Below are positions 54,430 to 64,000 of a DNA stretch of 64,000 nt, in pieces (the first letter of the stretch is position 1; the number at the start of each line of letters is the position of its first letter). Made by a program: the position numbers and the translations under genes. The stretch is from Laccaria trichodermophora (lineage: Eukaryota > Basidiomycota > Agaricomycetes > Agaricales > Hydnangiaceae). The notes under the pieces are model-generated. The model worked only from the letters and a program-made list of their open reading frames with translations. It had not been told where the DNA came from and did not search any database. The stretch covers positions 1,550,001 to 1,614,000 of the forward strand of contig JACTVC010000003.1 of assembly GCA_018417955.1 (NCBI GenBank), given 5' to 3'.

Positions 54430-56690
54430 GATGTGCAGTCCAGGCACTTTTACCAATTTAATTCACCTGTCTGCTCGGTTATTTTCTACCTGCCCTTGGC
54501 ACCAGCCAAGGTACCTCAGCAATTCAATATTAAATTGGCTCTATTATCCGATGTGCAGCCCAGGCACTTTTATCGATTTAATTCAGTTGTCTGCTCAGTT
54601 GTTTTCCATCCAGCCAAAGCACTTCAACAATTTAATACTAAACAGGTTCTGTTATCTGAGATGCAGCCCGGCATTGTTACTGATTTAATTCACTTGTCTG
54701 CTTGGTTATTTTTCACCCAGCCTCGGCACCAGCCAAAGTACTTCACCAATTTAATATTAAATTGGCTCTATTATCGGAGACGCAGCCCAGGCACTTTTAC
54801 TGATTTAATTCACTTGTCTGCTCGGTTATTTTCCACTAGGCCTCGGCACCAGTTAAAGTATTTCACCAATTGAATATTAAATCGGCTCTATTACCCGAGA
54901 CACAGCCCAGGCATTGTTACCAATTTAATTCACTTGTCTGCTCGGTCATCTTTCACCCGGCCTCGGCACCAGCCAAAGTACTTCACCAATTTGATATTAA
55001 ATTGGCTCTATTATCCAAGATGCAGCCCGGGCACTTTTACTGATTTAATTCGCTTGTCTGCTCGGTTATTTTCCACTCGGCCTTAGCACCAATTAAAGTA
55101 CTTCACCAATTTAATATTAAATCGGCTCTATTACCTGAGACGTAACCTGGGCACTTTTACCGATTTAATTCACTTGTCTGCTCGGTCATTTTTCACCCGG
55201 CCTCGGCACCAGCCAAAGTACTTCACCAATTTAATATTAAATTGGCTCTATTATCCAAGATGCAGTCCGGGCACTTTTACCGATTTAATTCACTTGTCTG
55301 CTCGGTTATTTTCCACCCGGCCTCGGCACCAGTTAAAGTACTTCACCAATTTAATATTAAATCGGCTCTATTACCCAAGACATAGCCTGGGCACTTTTAC
55401 CGATCTGCTCGGTTATTTTCCACTCGGCCTCGGCACCACTTAGAGTACTTCACCAATTTAATATTAAATCAGCTCTATTACCCAAGACGTAGCCCGGGCA
55501 CTTTTACCGATTTAATTCACTTGTCTGCTCGGTCATTTTTCACCCGGCCTCGGCACCAGCCAAAGTACTTCACCAATTTAATATTAAATCGGCTCTATTA
55601 CCTGAGACGTAACCTGGGCACTTTTACCGATTTAATTCACTTGTCTGCTCGGTCATTTTTCACCCGGCCTCGGCACCAGCCAAAGTACTTCACCAATTTA
55701 ATATTAAATTGGCTCTATTATCCAAGATGCAGTCCGGGCACTTTTACCGATTTAATTCACTTGTCTGCTCGGTTATTTTCCACCCGGCCTCGGCACCAGT
55801 TAAAGTACTTCACCAATTTAATATTAAATCGGCTCTATTACCCAAGACATAGCCTGGGCACTTTTACCAATCTGCTCGGTCATTTTTCACCCAGCCTCGG
55901 CACCAGCCAAAGTACTTCACCAATTTAATATTAAATTGGCTCTATTATCCAAGATGCAGTCCAGGCACTTTTACTGATTTAATTCACTTGTCTGCTCGGT
56001 TATTTTCCACCTGGCCTTGGCACCAGACAAAGTACTTCACCAATTTAATATTAAATCGGCTCTATTACCCAAGACATAGCCTGGGCACTTTTACCGATCT
56101 GCTCGGTCATTTTTCACCCGGCCTCGGCACCAGACAAAGTACGTCACCAATTTAATATTAAATAATCTCTATTATTCAAGATGCAGCCTGGCCACTCTTA
56201 CTGATTTAATTCACTTGTCTGCTCAGTTATTTTCCACTCAGCCTCGGCACCACTTAAAGTACCTCACCAATATATTATTAAATCGGCTCTATTACCTGAG
56301 ACACAGCCCGGGCACTTTTGCCAATTTAATTCACTTGTCTGCTCAGTTATTTTCCCGGCCTCGGCACCAGCCAAAGTACTTCACCAATTTAATATTGAAT
56401 CAGCTCTATTACCTGAGACGCAGCCCGAGCACTTTTGCCAATTTAATTCACTTGTCTGCTCGGTTGTTTTCCACCCAGCCAAAATACTTCAACAATTTAA
56501 TATTCAACAGGTTCTATTATGCGAGACGCAGCCCGGGCATTGTTACCAATTTAATTCACTTGTCTGCTCCGTTATTTTTCACCCAGCCTCAGCACTAGCT
56601 AAAGTACTTCAACAATTTAAAATTAAATCGGTTTCGTTATCTGAGATGCAGCCCAGGCACTTTTACCGATTTGAAGCCGAGCAGAAAACA
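54430..56690 (-). repeat. ~120-bp satellite array, right arm (~19 units)
   Basis: Reverse-complement orientation of the left-arm unit (AATTCACTTGTCTGCTCGGT, TTTTACCGATTTAATTC). Some units are shortened (for example at about 55405 and 55870, where CCGATCTGCTCGG lacks the AATTCACTTGT part). Confidence 0.9.
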
Positions 56691-58937
56691 TATACTAGTC
56701 CATATTGAAAAGGCCAGGCTGGCTCAAAGATCGGCTGATCCCATGTTTAGAAATTGTCAGCTGTGCTAAATCTACATCACCGGCCGACCCTTCATTACCT
56801 TATTCATGGGACTGCATCGGCCAATTCATCAACACCAGGTTATTGTCTCTTATCGGCCCATCAGCAGGCACCATCAACTATGGCCTGTTTGTATGTTCAG
56901 GGCTCTCAGTGTTGGTGGGTGATTCCTACTAACTGCCCTGTCTTCGTAACATTCTCTGTGTCGGTGTGATACCAGGACCAAGCAAACCAAAAGACTTCGA
57001 CTCATTCCAGTGGCCGCTTGTAGAGGAGTTGCTTAAACTCACAATTGGTGTTCCGGCTTTTGATGTCACAAAGTCGGAAGTGTTTGCACTCCGGGCGTAT
57101 CTCATTCTTAACTTTGGTGATATGCCAGCTATGGCCATGGTAATGCGGATGAAGGGTCACAACGCACTCTTCCCATGTCGCATGTGCCACATCAAGGGCA
57201 TTCGTGTTCCAGGTGCAGCAGGTCCCACTCTCTATGTTCCTCTTGACAGATCTCGTCACCCATCGTGCCAGGCTGATGGAGAAATCAGAAAGTATGACCC
57301 CGCTAACCTACCTCTCCGTGATCACGAGGAATTCCTTGAGCAAGCTCAAGAAGTTCAGTTTGCACCAAGCACTGCCGTATCAGAGCAGCGTGCAAAGGCC
57401 TGTGGGATCAAGGGAATTCCACTCCTATCACATCTCTCATCCCTCTTCTTCCCTACCTCTTTCCCACTTGATTTCATGCACCTTATCTTTGAAAACCTGA
57501 TCAAGAACCTTGTTCTTCTATGGACCTGCAAATTCAAAGACATCAACGAAGGATCGGGTTCTTATGAGTTGTCTCCTGATGTTTGGGATGCCATTGGGGA
57601 GGCTACAGCTGCATCGGGTACAACAATTCCATCAGCATATGGGGCTCGGCCTCAGAACGTTGCACAAGACAAATCTGCATGCACAGCGGACTCTTGGTCA
57701 TTCTGGGCACTCTATTTGGGGCCTGTCGTGTTACGCAATCGATTTCGACGAGAGAAGTATTATGACCACTTTGTCGAGCTTGTAAAACTCATCAATCTCT
57801 GCCTGCAGTTTGAGATTTCACGGGAGGACATCCAAACGATTCGCACTGGCTTCATCACATGGGTTGAAACATATGAGAAGTACTACTTCTACTACATTAG
57901 TGTAACCAAACTCAACGCCATTCTAGACTTTATTATCAATATTCCCCAGCTCGTCTTGCCACCTGCCCAGTCACAATTCACTCCCTCCTTCATATTGCCG
58001 ATGGAATCCAAGCATGTGGTCCAGTTTGGGCTTATTGGGCTTTCCCAATGGAGCGTTTTTGTGGGCTCCTTCTACCCTGCATCAAGAGCCGTCGATTTCC
58101 ATATGCCAACATTGACTCTCACATAGTGGCAATGGCGCACATTTCTCAAATAAAAAACCGTTACGGACTAGCACAAGAACTTTCGCTGAGAACACCTCAT
58201 GAAGTGCAAGGTGCCCTTGCTATTCCTGCTTGTGAGTTAATTTATTTCCACTATATTCCATTGTTGATACCAATGATATCCACGTTCAGATCCTACCTGT
58301 CTCCTTCTTCGACCGCGGGTTGCTAACCCTGTCATCTCGCAAGGCATGCTAACAAAAATCAACGTCGCTTTGCAAACAAGGTATAACAAGACTTCTGCAA
58401 TAATTCGCCGCTATCTCAATCCCAATGACATTGAAGAATGGGGTAAGGTAAAAATCCTCAATGGTGGGGACACAATCAATGCGTCCTCACTTGTCAAAGG
58501 ATCGGAGGATCGCCGTGATGCAAGTTATGTTCGGGTGAGTGGATTTCAGTCCATATGGTTTTGTCTCATTTGTTGACATTTTTTAGTACCAACTTCTTGT
58601 TGATAAAAGGGCACGAAATCGCCAGCAACACTCAGAGTTTGTCGCAAACACATTCTATGGCGAGCTTCAGCACATTTTTGTTGTAAAAATGCCTGGTACT
58701 CGAGCTCTTGGTCTAACCACCCCCGAAACACTCATCTTGGGGGTCATTCTCAATTGCAAGGTCACAAGTTCTCACCCTGATCTAGACATTCACTTTTATG
58801 AGGATCATGGTCATACTGAGGTCGTGGATATTACCACAATTCAGTGTCTGGTGGGGCGTTTCAAGGACAGAAAGGTCTGGGCTGTGATTGACAGAAGTGG
58901 GGGTCTTGCTCGTGCAACCTTTGATCTGGATGGATGA

Positions 58938-59689
58938 GGGGTATGTACAAGAATAGTAATAGTGGGATGGTAGATGTAGACTAGAAATAGTGAGATCAGT
59001 TGGCAAGAGTGGGGTTAAAATTTCGATAGTGGGATTAAAAGAGAAAAAGAGAAAAAGTAGAATTCACATTAACATTGACAGAATGCATCTCAATCATTTG
59101 AATTTTCTCTTACAATACTCTGGTTTATAATTTTCATGGTAGCCTTATGCCTTTCAGAATTGCTTCATACATTTTTTGGAAGGATAAGAATAAGTGCAAG
59201 AGCTTAATTTCTGTTTGAAGTCGCCAGTGTGGGAGCATGCGATAATGGGACAATGACAGAATGCATCTCACTCATTTGAATTTTCTCTTACAATACTCTG
59301 GTTTATAATTTTCATGGTAGCCTTATGCCTTTCAGAATTGATTCACACATTTTTTGGAAGGATAAGGATAAATGCAAGAGCTTAATTTCTGTTTGAAGCA
59401 TTATCACACATATGAACACAGAACACTAAACATATTGAAGTTACTTTGGATTCAGTATTGAGGCCTGCCCTTAAATATTTTATACAGAGCATCAGATTAG
59501 CATTATATACAACATTGTGCTATGCATTTTGCTTAGAACACAGAGCCTCTATCCCGTAGGCCGGATTTGCGCCAACCATTCATTTGTTTGGCTGTGTTAC
59601 ATCCTAAGCCCTCTGGAGGCCTGCTGTTACTCTGACAATATTATTGTTCTTGTCATCACCCATGGATGAGGGATTATGGGAGATTGTAA
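58938..59689. other. Intergenic region with a 144-bp near-tandem duplication
   Basis: 59077-59220 and 59255-59398 are near-identical copies (GACAGAATGCATCTCA..., period 178), separated by 34 bp. No gene in the rest. Confidence 0.7.
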
Positions 59690-60259
59690 TTACAAGCTGT
59701 AGGAGTCATCTATGAGCTGTTGACCTAGCTGTCTCATCACATCTCGCATCCGGGCAACCTCTGCACATGCTCTCCCCAATTCCTTTTTCAGCTCACGCTT
59801 CTCAGCGGAGAGTTCCTGATTGTCTGAGAACAGTACCAGGTTTTCAGCGCAAAGTTCCTCAAAGCGGTGTTTGAGTGAGGCAAAATTATCTTCTTCAGTA
59901 TCGACATTGATGTTGGCATTTTGATCAGTGTCAAGGTTGTCAAGCCACTGCTGAGAATCCACCTGGGAATCCAGTATACCATTGGCTTCGTAATTCCTTT
60001 GAAAAGCAATGTCAGAAATGGAAAATTGATGTATATAAGTAAGCATGCACCTCTTAATCTTCACCTTCGCCTGATCAGCACTGGAACGGGGTCTTTTTGT
60101 ATAAGCAGTGCTTTCAAGTTTAACTTGATTTGCGGATGGATGTTGCGTCGTTGGCACCTCGAGTTTAGCCTGATTAGGATAACAGCGTTTGGAAGTGAGA
60201 TCGGAGAAGGTTGAGGGTTCCGAATCAGAAGTGTTAGGAACAAAGGAATCGTCTGACAT
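59690..60259 (-). CDS. Coiled-coil accessory protein of the CACTA element
   Basis: Starts at 60259 (MSDDSFVPNTSDSEPSTFSD). A Ser/Thr/Asp-rich N-terminus is followed by a repeated ANQ(V/A)K(L/V)E-type segment. A possible intron (GTGCATGC...CAAAG, about 60054-60001) would remove KRCMLTYIHQF. The C-terminal 60 residues (FEELCAENLVLFSDNQELSAEKRELKKELG) form a clear coiled coil. Stop at 59690. No known domain. It lies inside the CACTA element, tail-to-tail with the transposase. Confidence 0.6.
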   Translation of the reverse strand: MSDDSFVPNTSDSEPSTFSDLTSKRCYPNQAKLEVPTTQHPSANQVKLESTAYTKRPRSSADQAKVKIKRCMLTYIHQFSISDIAFQRNYEANGILDSQVDSQQWLDNLDTDQNANINVDTEEDNFASLKHRFEELCAENLVLFSDNQELSAEKRELKKELGRACAEVARMRDVMRQLGQQLIDDSYSL

Positions 60260-60768
60260 GGTGACGATCACTTAAGAAAAAAATTGATACAATTAGCTTC
60301 TGTAGCCTTCTGTATACAAACCTATTAGCTTAATAAACCAATTCTTCACACATCTACATAGATCAATGGCTTTGCGTGACCACATTTGCTTTTTACTACA
60401 AAGGTGCGGGATCGATTCACGTCTATGTCAATAATTTCGTAGGTTGATAATTACCGTAATAACCAGTTCAGCGCGTTAAAATGTGAACCCACTTACCAAG
60501 GAAAAAGTCCTTGATTACCTAGTGGTCAAAATAACCCAGTAAAACTGTACTCGTTTACTTAGTTTCAAATAACCCGTTCATAGCTAGTTAAAATGACATT
60601 CCATTCACCATGTGAAAGATACTCAGAGACATGGTAAACAAGATAAACCGGTTCCAACAAGGCAAAAAAACTTGTAGAGCTTGAACTCGTTTGTCACTTG
60701 GTGAACCGGTTAAAGATTATAAATACTAGGCCACATAGTAAGCTTAATCCGTTCTGGGGTGCACAGTG
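60260..60768. other. CACTA right sub-terminal region and TIR
   Basis: No gene. Words such as AACCAGTTCAG, AACCCGTTCAT and AACCGGTTCCAAC recur, probably transposase-binding sites. The last 40 bp form the right TIR (reads CACTGTGCACCCCAGAACGG from 60768 on the minus strand). Confidence 0.6.
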
Positions 60769-60984
60769 TATGGATTCTGTGTACTCTTCCATGGAGTCCA
60801 TATGGAATGATGTATCAACTATGATGAGATAAAGACTTTGACTATGAGTTCTGTATACTATTCCATGGAATCCATGGAATCCATATGGAACATATTAGAT
60901 GAATAAATGATTTATAAATTGGGTGTTTACAGTAGAAGTACCTACATAGATTACATACATACATTTATTTGACTACCTTCAATA

Positions 60985-61960
60985 TCAAATGGAGGGGGAG
61001 TGGTGAAGGAGTAATGAAGGGAAGGGGGAGTGATGGGGGGGGAAGGTGTGGGAGAGGGTGTGGTGGAGAGTGAGTAATGAGGGAGTGGTGGAAATGGAGT
61101 TTGAAGAAGGGGTGAGGGAGGGGGAGCTGATGAAGGGGTAAGGGGACTGATAGAGGGAGGGGGCAATGGGGGAAGGGGATGATGAAGGGATGAGGAGCTT
61201 ACCTATGCCCAGTCCATTCATGCACGTCTTCGCTTGTGGGCGCCGTGTCCTGGGCACTCGTCATTCGGGGTGGGCGTCGTCAGTGGGTACTCGCCGTACG
61301 TGGGCGCTCGTCGTTTGTGGGCGCTCGGGCGTCGTTTGTGGGTGGTTTCGGGTCGTTGTCGTCCTGTTCAGTGGGCACAGGGCGTTGTCGTTGTGGGCGG
61401 TGGACTTGTTTCGTGGGCGGTGGATGTTGTCGTCGTGGGCGGTGTCCATTTTTCGTGGGCAGCGGACGTCGTTTCGTGGGCGGTGTCGTTTTTCGTGGGC
61501 GGCGGACGTCATTTCGGGGGCGGTGTCCGTTTTTCGTGGGTGGCGGACGTCGTTTCGTGGGCGGTGTCCGTTTTTCGTGGTTGGCGGATGTTGTTTCGTG
61601 GGCGGGGGACGTCGTTGGTGGGCGGTGGGCGGTGGGGGCTCGTTTGTTGGCGTATTCGGGGTCATGCGGGACGGTGAGCGTCGTTCGTGGGTCGGCGGGC
61701 TCGTTGGTTGTCGCGTCGTGGGTGTTTGTGGGACTCGTGGGTGGTGGGGGTCGTTTGCGGTGGCGTACGTTGTTTGTGGGTGAGCGGGTTCTCGCTCGGT
61801 GTCGTGTCCGTTCGTGTCGCGTTGTCATCGTCGTCGTCAGTGTCGTTGTTGTCGTTGTCGTCCTCAGCGTTGTCGTCGTTGTCGTCGTTGTCGATGTCGC
61901 GGGCCGTCGTGGAGGGGTGGATGGTGGTGGTGGTGGTGAAAGGAAGAAAGGACGTGGCAA
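60985..61960 (+). repeat. G-rich core module, copy 4
   Basis: Purine block (60990-61195, GGGGGAGTGGTG-like), then GTGGGCGGTGTCCGTTTTTC units of ~43 bp (61430-61620), other G/T-rich words, a GTCGTCGTTGTC run (61820-61905) and GGTGGTGGTGGTGAAAGGAAGAAAGG. Same order of blocks as 29310-30115. Open frames of up to 281 codons are composition artefacts. Confidence 0.7.
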
Positions 61961-62041
61961 CGCGTCAGCCACAGCTGTCACGTTTGAGACGCCACGTGAC
62001 GGAAAGCGGTATATAGATACCTTTAGTTTGCTATATAGTAT

Positions 62042-62113
62042 GCCTTCGTGGCTCAGTTGGCTTCAGCGCTCGTCAAGTTGAAGATGTTGAGGGTTCAATT
62101 CTTCTCTTGGGCA
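62042..62113 (+). other. tRNA-like sequence with Pol III A and B boxes
   Basis: TGGCTCAGTTGG (62049-62060) fits the A box and GGTTCAATTC (62092-62101) fits the B box, 43 bases apart. Acceptor stem GCCTTCG/CTTGGGC pairs at about 5 of 7 and the D stem at 3 of 4; the anticodon stem is poor. Probably a tRNA-derived relic rather than a working tRNA. Confidence 0.5.
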
Positions 62114-62463
62114 AATATTTCTTTTTATTTAAATTAGTAAGAACACTATAAATACAACTATTTATATGTATTCTGATGGTATGATGATGGAGTCCATGTG
62201 AACTGTTCCATGGAATCCTTATGGAATAGTACATGGATTTGCAATATAAATTTATTGGAAATTCCATGGAATCCACATGGACCACTACATGGAATGTCTA
62301 TGGAATGGTCCATTCCATATGGACTCCAAATGGACTCCATAGTGGATATGGAATAAAAAAATGGCTGGCTTCCCAGCCAAAAATTTGACTATATGGAGTC
62401 CATGGAATGAGGTTGGAATCCATCCATTCCATATGGAATCCACATGGAAAATAGCGGGGAGTG

Positions 62464-63640
62464 TAAAGACCTCTGAGATAGGATCAGCCGGATTGGTGTG
62501 AGACTCAATATAGACAGGTTTTATGATAATTGATTTGGCCATGAGAGCCAGGTGTGTGCGGCGGACAGCAAGATTCAAGTGGATGTTCCCACTGTGGCCT
62601 TTATCAAGGGCACCAATAGTACCTTGGTTGTCAGAATGCACAAGCAAATGTGTGTCATGAATGCTTCTTGATTCTAGAAACATAACTAAAAGTTCGATAG
62701 CAACCGTTTCGAGCCAGCAGATATCTCGGCCCTCAATCTTCCAGGAAGGTGAGAGCTGGAAGGAAGCCCATTCCTCACCAATGATGATTCCAATACCCCA
62801 TGATGTGGAAGCATCAACATACAGTCCGAGGTCCAATAGAGGTCCAGCAGGATGAAGAGACCGAGAGACCCCAGGCAAGGTAAGTTTAACAAGCCACCAC
62901 TTGAGATCAGTAATCAATGAGTGCGGAGGGTGCTTCGTAAGAAATTCATCACTGTGGAATGTGGATGCAAAGTTAGACAGAGAAGGGAGGTGGGAACGGC
63001 CATCAAGATAGACGAAAGTGATATGACAGAGAGATCCATGGATCTTCTCTACATCATGTAAATGGCAAGGTCGTCCTTCAAAATCCGTAAGGAATTGGAG
63101 GACACGCTGATGGAACTTGTTTCTCTTTCTGTCTAGCAGACTGACTAGCTTCTGGGGAATATCCCAGAGAAACCCAATGAAGGTCATCACAAACGAGAAA
63201 TGTTCGTCGCCCTTTTCATCATGCCAGGGAATACCGAGGGAAGAGATGTGACGGAGCATCTCAGATCGGTCATAATCATAGCGGAAGGTGCTGTCAACAA
63301 AGAGACCAGATTCCGAAGGGAATCGAAAGGCCTTCAAATCGTCTTCATACTTCGGCACTGGAAAGACTCCTTCAGCTCTCCAAATGTCGACGACCACATT
63401 GGCAATCATACCAGCATTACTGCTGGCGCAGGCAGCGCCGAATGGGTGAGTGTGATTGATGAAGAAATCGTCTGAGGTTCCTTGAACGACAAGCCAAGGT
63501 TTATGGGAAGGGAGAACTGGGCATGTATGATGGAATTTCTTGATATCAAGAGTACATGCTTGCGTGCCAGGAGGCGCGTGAGATATCTGCGAGAGCAAGA
63601 GTGTGAGCATAATGCACAGGAAAGGATGATACACAAAGAC
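62464..63640 (-). pseudogene. DIRS-like reverse transcriptase/RNase H fragment
   Basis: RT part: TLDIKKFHHTCPVLPSHKP (first catalytic Asp), FGAACASSNAGMIANVVVDI, then KYEDDLKAF, in which Y-x-D-D is YEDD. RNase H part: LGLYVDASTSWGIGIIIGEEW, ETVAIELLVMFL, VHSDNQGTIGALDKG, ESHTNPADPISE, with the D-E-D set visible. This layout matches DIRS-type (tyrosine-recombinase) retroelements of mushrooms. The frame is cut at 62464 by the end of the CCATATGG element; the upstream limit near 63640 is uncertain. No recombinase is seen in the window. Confidence 0.75.
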
Positions 63641-64000
63641 AAGCATGAAATATGACATAAAGGATGAGGGAAGCATATACGACACATTACATCAAAGAAT
63701 TACCATGCACGATGAGATAGATAAACCAAGAATCATCATGCTTGGTGCATGGAAGATAATCATCGTGCATAACACACAGAAGATAATCATCATGCTTGAC
63801 GCATGGGAGATGATTCATCATGCAGATGGCACGGAACAGGAAAGATAATAGAGAGTCATTGTGCCGATGGCACGGAACAGGAAAGATGATGGAGAATGAT
63901 AAAGGGACAACGTCCCAGGTAACTTGCATAGAGCAAAAATACCCAAAGAGCCACTGGGTGCGAGACCAGGGCTAAGAAATGAAAACATCTCTATGCACGA
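63641..64000. repeat. Short tandem repeats upstream of the DIRS fragment
   Basis: AAGATAATCATC(A/G)TGC and GCATGG words recur from 63720 to 63830, and GATGGCACGGAACAGGAAAG occurs twice (63824 and 63865). No gene supported. Confidence 0.5.

Larger units (their letters stand above)
49494..56941. mobile_element. Foldback-like element with inverted satellite arms
   Basis: 7448 bp inside the CACTA transposase, flanked by CTTCGTCAC (49485-49493) and CTTCGTAAC (56942-56950), a 9-bp duplication with one change. Inner ends are inverted: ACACTGAGCCCCCTGACCAT on the left and, reversed on the right, ACACTGAGAGCCCTGAACAT, followed by a long shared stretch (ACAAACAGGCCAT, GGTGCCTGCTGATG). Both arms carry ~120-bp satellite arrays in opposite orientation around a unique middle (53100-54300). 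No transposase. A 9-bp duplication fits Mutator-like (MULE) mobilisation. Confidence 0.8.
48220..58937 (+). pseudogene. CACTA transposase (Tnp2/DUF4218 type), interrupted
   Basis: Exon 1 starts at 48220 (MPPAKKPPETKHRCSCGCDKM), has a Cys/His N-terminus and long acidic stretch. An intron at 48821-48873 leads to EEFSDEDLANLCAFALKIED and the conserved core (DCCINSCCCFVGPHEKAETCPFCQEPR, LGLSTDGFAPFKKRK). The gene is cut at 49493 by a 7.45-kb insert and resumes at 56942. Joining through the duplicated CTTCGT-AC restores FHLRNILCVGVIPGPSKPKDF in frame. Then HNALFPCRMCHIKG, FPLDFMHLIFENLIKNL, and, after a frameshift near 58025, the DUF4218-like block WAFPMERFCGLLLPCIKSRRFPYANIDSH and IEEWGKVKILNGGDTI...VVDITTIQCLVGRF to 58937. 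Confidence 0.88.
46626..60768 (+). mobile_element. CACTA (En/Spm-type) element with nested foldback insert
   Basis: TIRs: left CACTGTCTACCCCGGAGCGG (46626) and right, reverse-complemented, CACTGTGCACCCCAGAACGG (60768), both followed by ATTAA; 21 of 25 match. TATG flanks both sides (46622-46625 and 60769-60772). Sub-terminal regions carry ACCGGGTT/AACCGGTT words and a shared GTATTTATAAT. Coding content: a minus-strand gene (47945-47019), a split plus-strand transposase (48220-58937) and a minus-strand gene (60259-59690). The transposase is cut by a 7.45-kb foldback element. About 6.7 kb without that insert. Confidence 0.85.
60769..62463 (+). mobile_element. CCATATGG-array element, right part
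   Basis: Continues the array element interrupted by the CACTA. Left array 60769-60895 and right array 62170-62455 are built of TTCCATGGAATCCATATGGA words, and the element ends CGGGGAGTG (62463), the inverse of its left end at 46411. Inside: AT-rich stretch (60900-60985), G-rich core (60985-61960), tRNA-like boxes (62042-62113). The uninterrupted element is about 1.9 kb. Flanks (TAC left, TAA right) give no clear duplication. Confidence 0.75.

Noticed and set aside
50881..56598. Chain of ~80-260-codon frames with RLFSTRPRHQ-type repeats
   Set aside because: Translation of the 120-bp satellite on both arms; 120 is also a multiple of three.
61234..62081. 281-codon Arg/Gly/Val-rich frame and its antisense partners
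   Set aside because: Same composition effect as in the other G-rich core copies.
62042..62113. Functional tRNA gene
   Set aside because: Partial acceptor and D-stem pairing only, poor anticodon stem.

Overview
The window looks like a transposon-dense piece of a basidiomycete (Agaricomycete, mushroom-type) genome. The signs are genes cut by many ~50-nt introns with GTRNGT donors and YAG acceptors, and element families that are typical of that class: a Plavaka-type CACTA-like transposase with its N-terminal C2H2 finger, a DUF6532 protein, a KDZ transposase with a CxC2-type cysteine cluster, a Tnp2/DUF4218-type CACTA transposase, chromoviral and non-chromoviral Ty3/Gypsy elements and a DIRS-like reverse transcriptase. 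I cannot name the species. I see no housekeeping gene and no bona fide tRNA or rRNA gene.

Layout. 1-2224: minus-strand P-loop ATPase gene of an Agaricomycete-expanded type, running off the window edge. 2.5-5.5 kb: repeat-rich DNA with a hAT-type MITE (8-bp TSD) and two copies of a G-rich 'core' module. 5.8-11.2 kb: divergent, apparently intact gene pair, Plavaka transposase (-) and DUF6532 protein (+). 12.0-26.2 kb: a decayed Ty3/Gypsy element (gag, protease, RT, RNase H, integrase, then an antisense gene before a polypurine tract). Into it a 5335-bp LTR element without gag or pol has inserted, with 508-bp LTRs and a 5-bp TSD. 26.5-27.5 kb: small cysteine-cluster gene. 28.4-35.7 kb: KDZ transposase pseudogene, split by a 1.67-kb element with GATCAG terminal arrays, plus two small accessory genes. 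36.2-40.5 kb: a 4.3-kb element that is almost entirely one inverted repeat (foldback-like). 40.5-46.4 kb: second, chromodomain-bearing Gypsy element on the minus strand. 46.4-62.5 kb: a three-deep nest, followed by a DIRS-like RT fragment to 63.6 kb.

The nest on the right is the clearest structural result. A 7.45-kb foldback-like element with inverted arms of ~120-bp satellite (49494-56941, 9-bp near-identical TSD) sits inside the transposase gene of a CACTA element (46626-60768, TIRs starting CACTGT, flanking TATG on both sides). That CACTA element sits inside a ~1.9-kb element with CCATATGG arrays and CACTCCCCG ends (46411-62463), which in turn lies between the Gypsy gag and the DIRS RT. 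Conceptual removal of each insert restores the frame or the continuity of its host.

The most novel-looking signals are: (i) the LTR element whose only large ORF is a repetitive Ser/Thr/Pro-rich protein, and whose polypurine tract matches that of the Gypsy element it interrupts; (ii) a set of elements (4532-5262, 28973-30645, 46411-62463) with one shared plan (terminal array of a family-specific palindrome, AT-rich stretch, G-rich block, GTGGGCG/GTCGTC block, tRNA-like A and B boxes in two of them) but different terminal palindromes; (iii) two large foldback-like elements. Boundaries and splice sites were read by eye; no alignment or database search was run.
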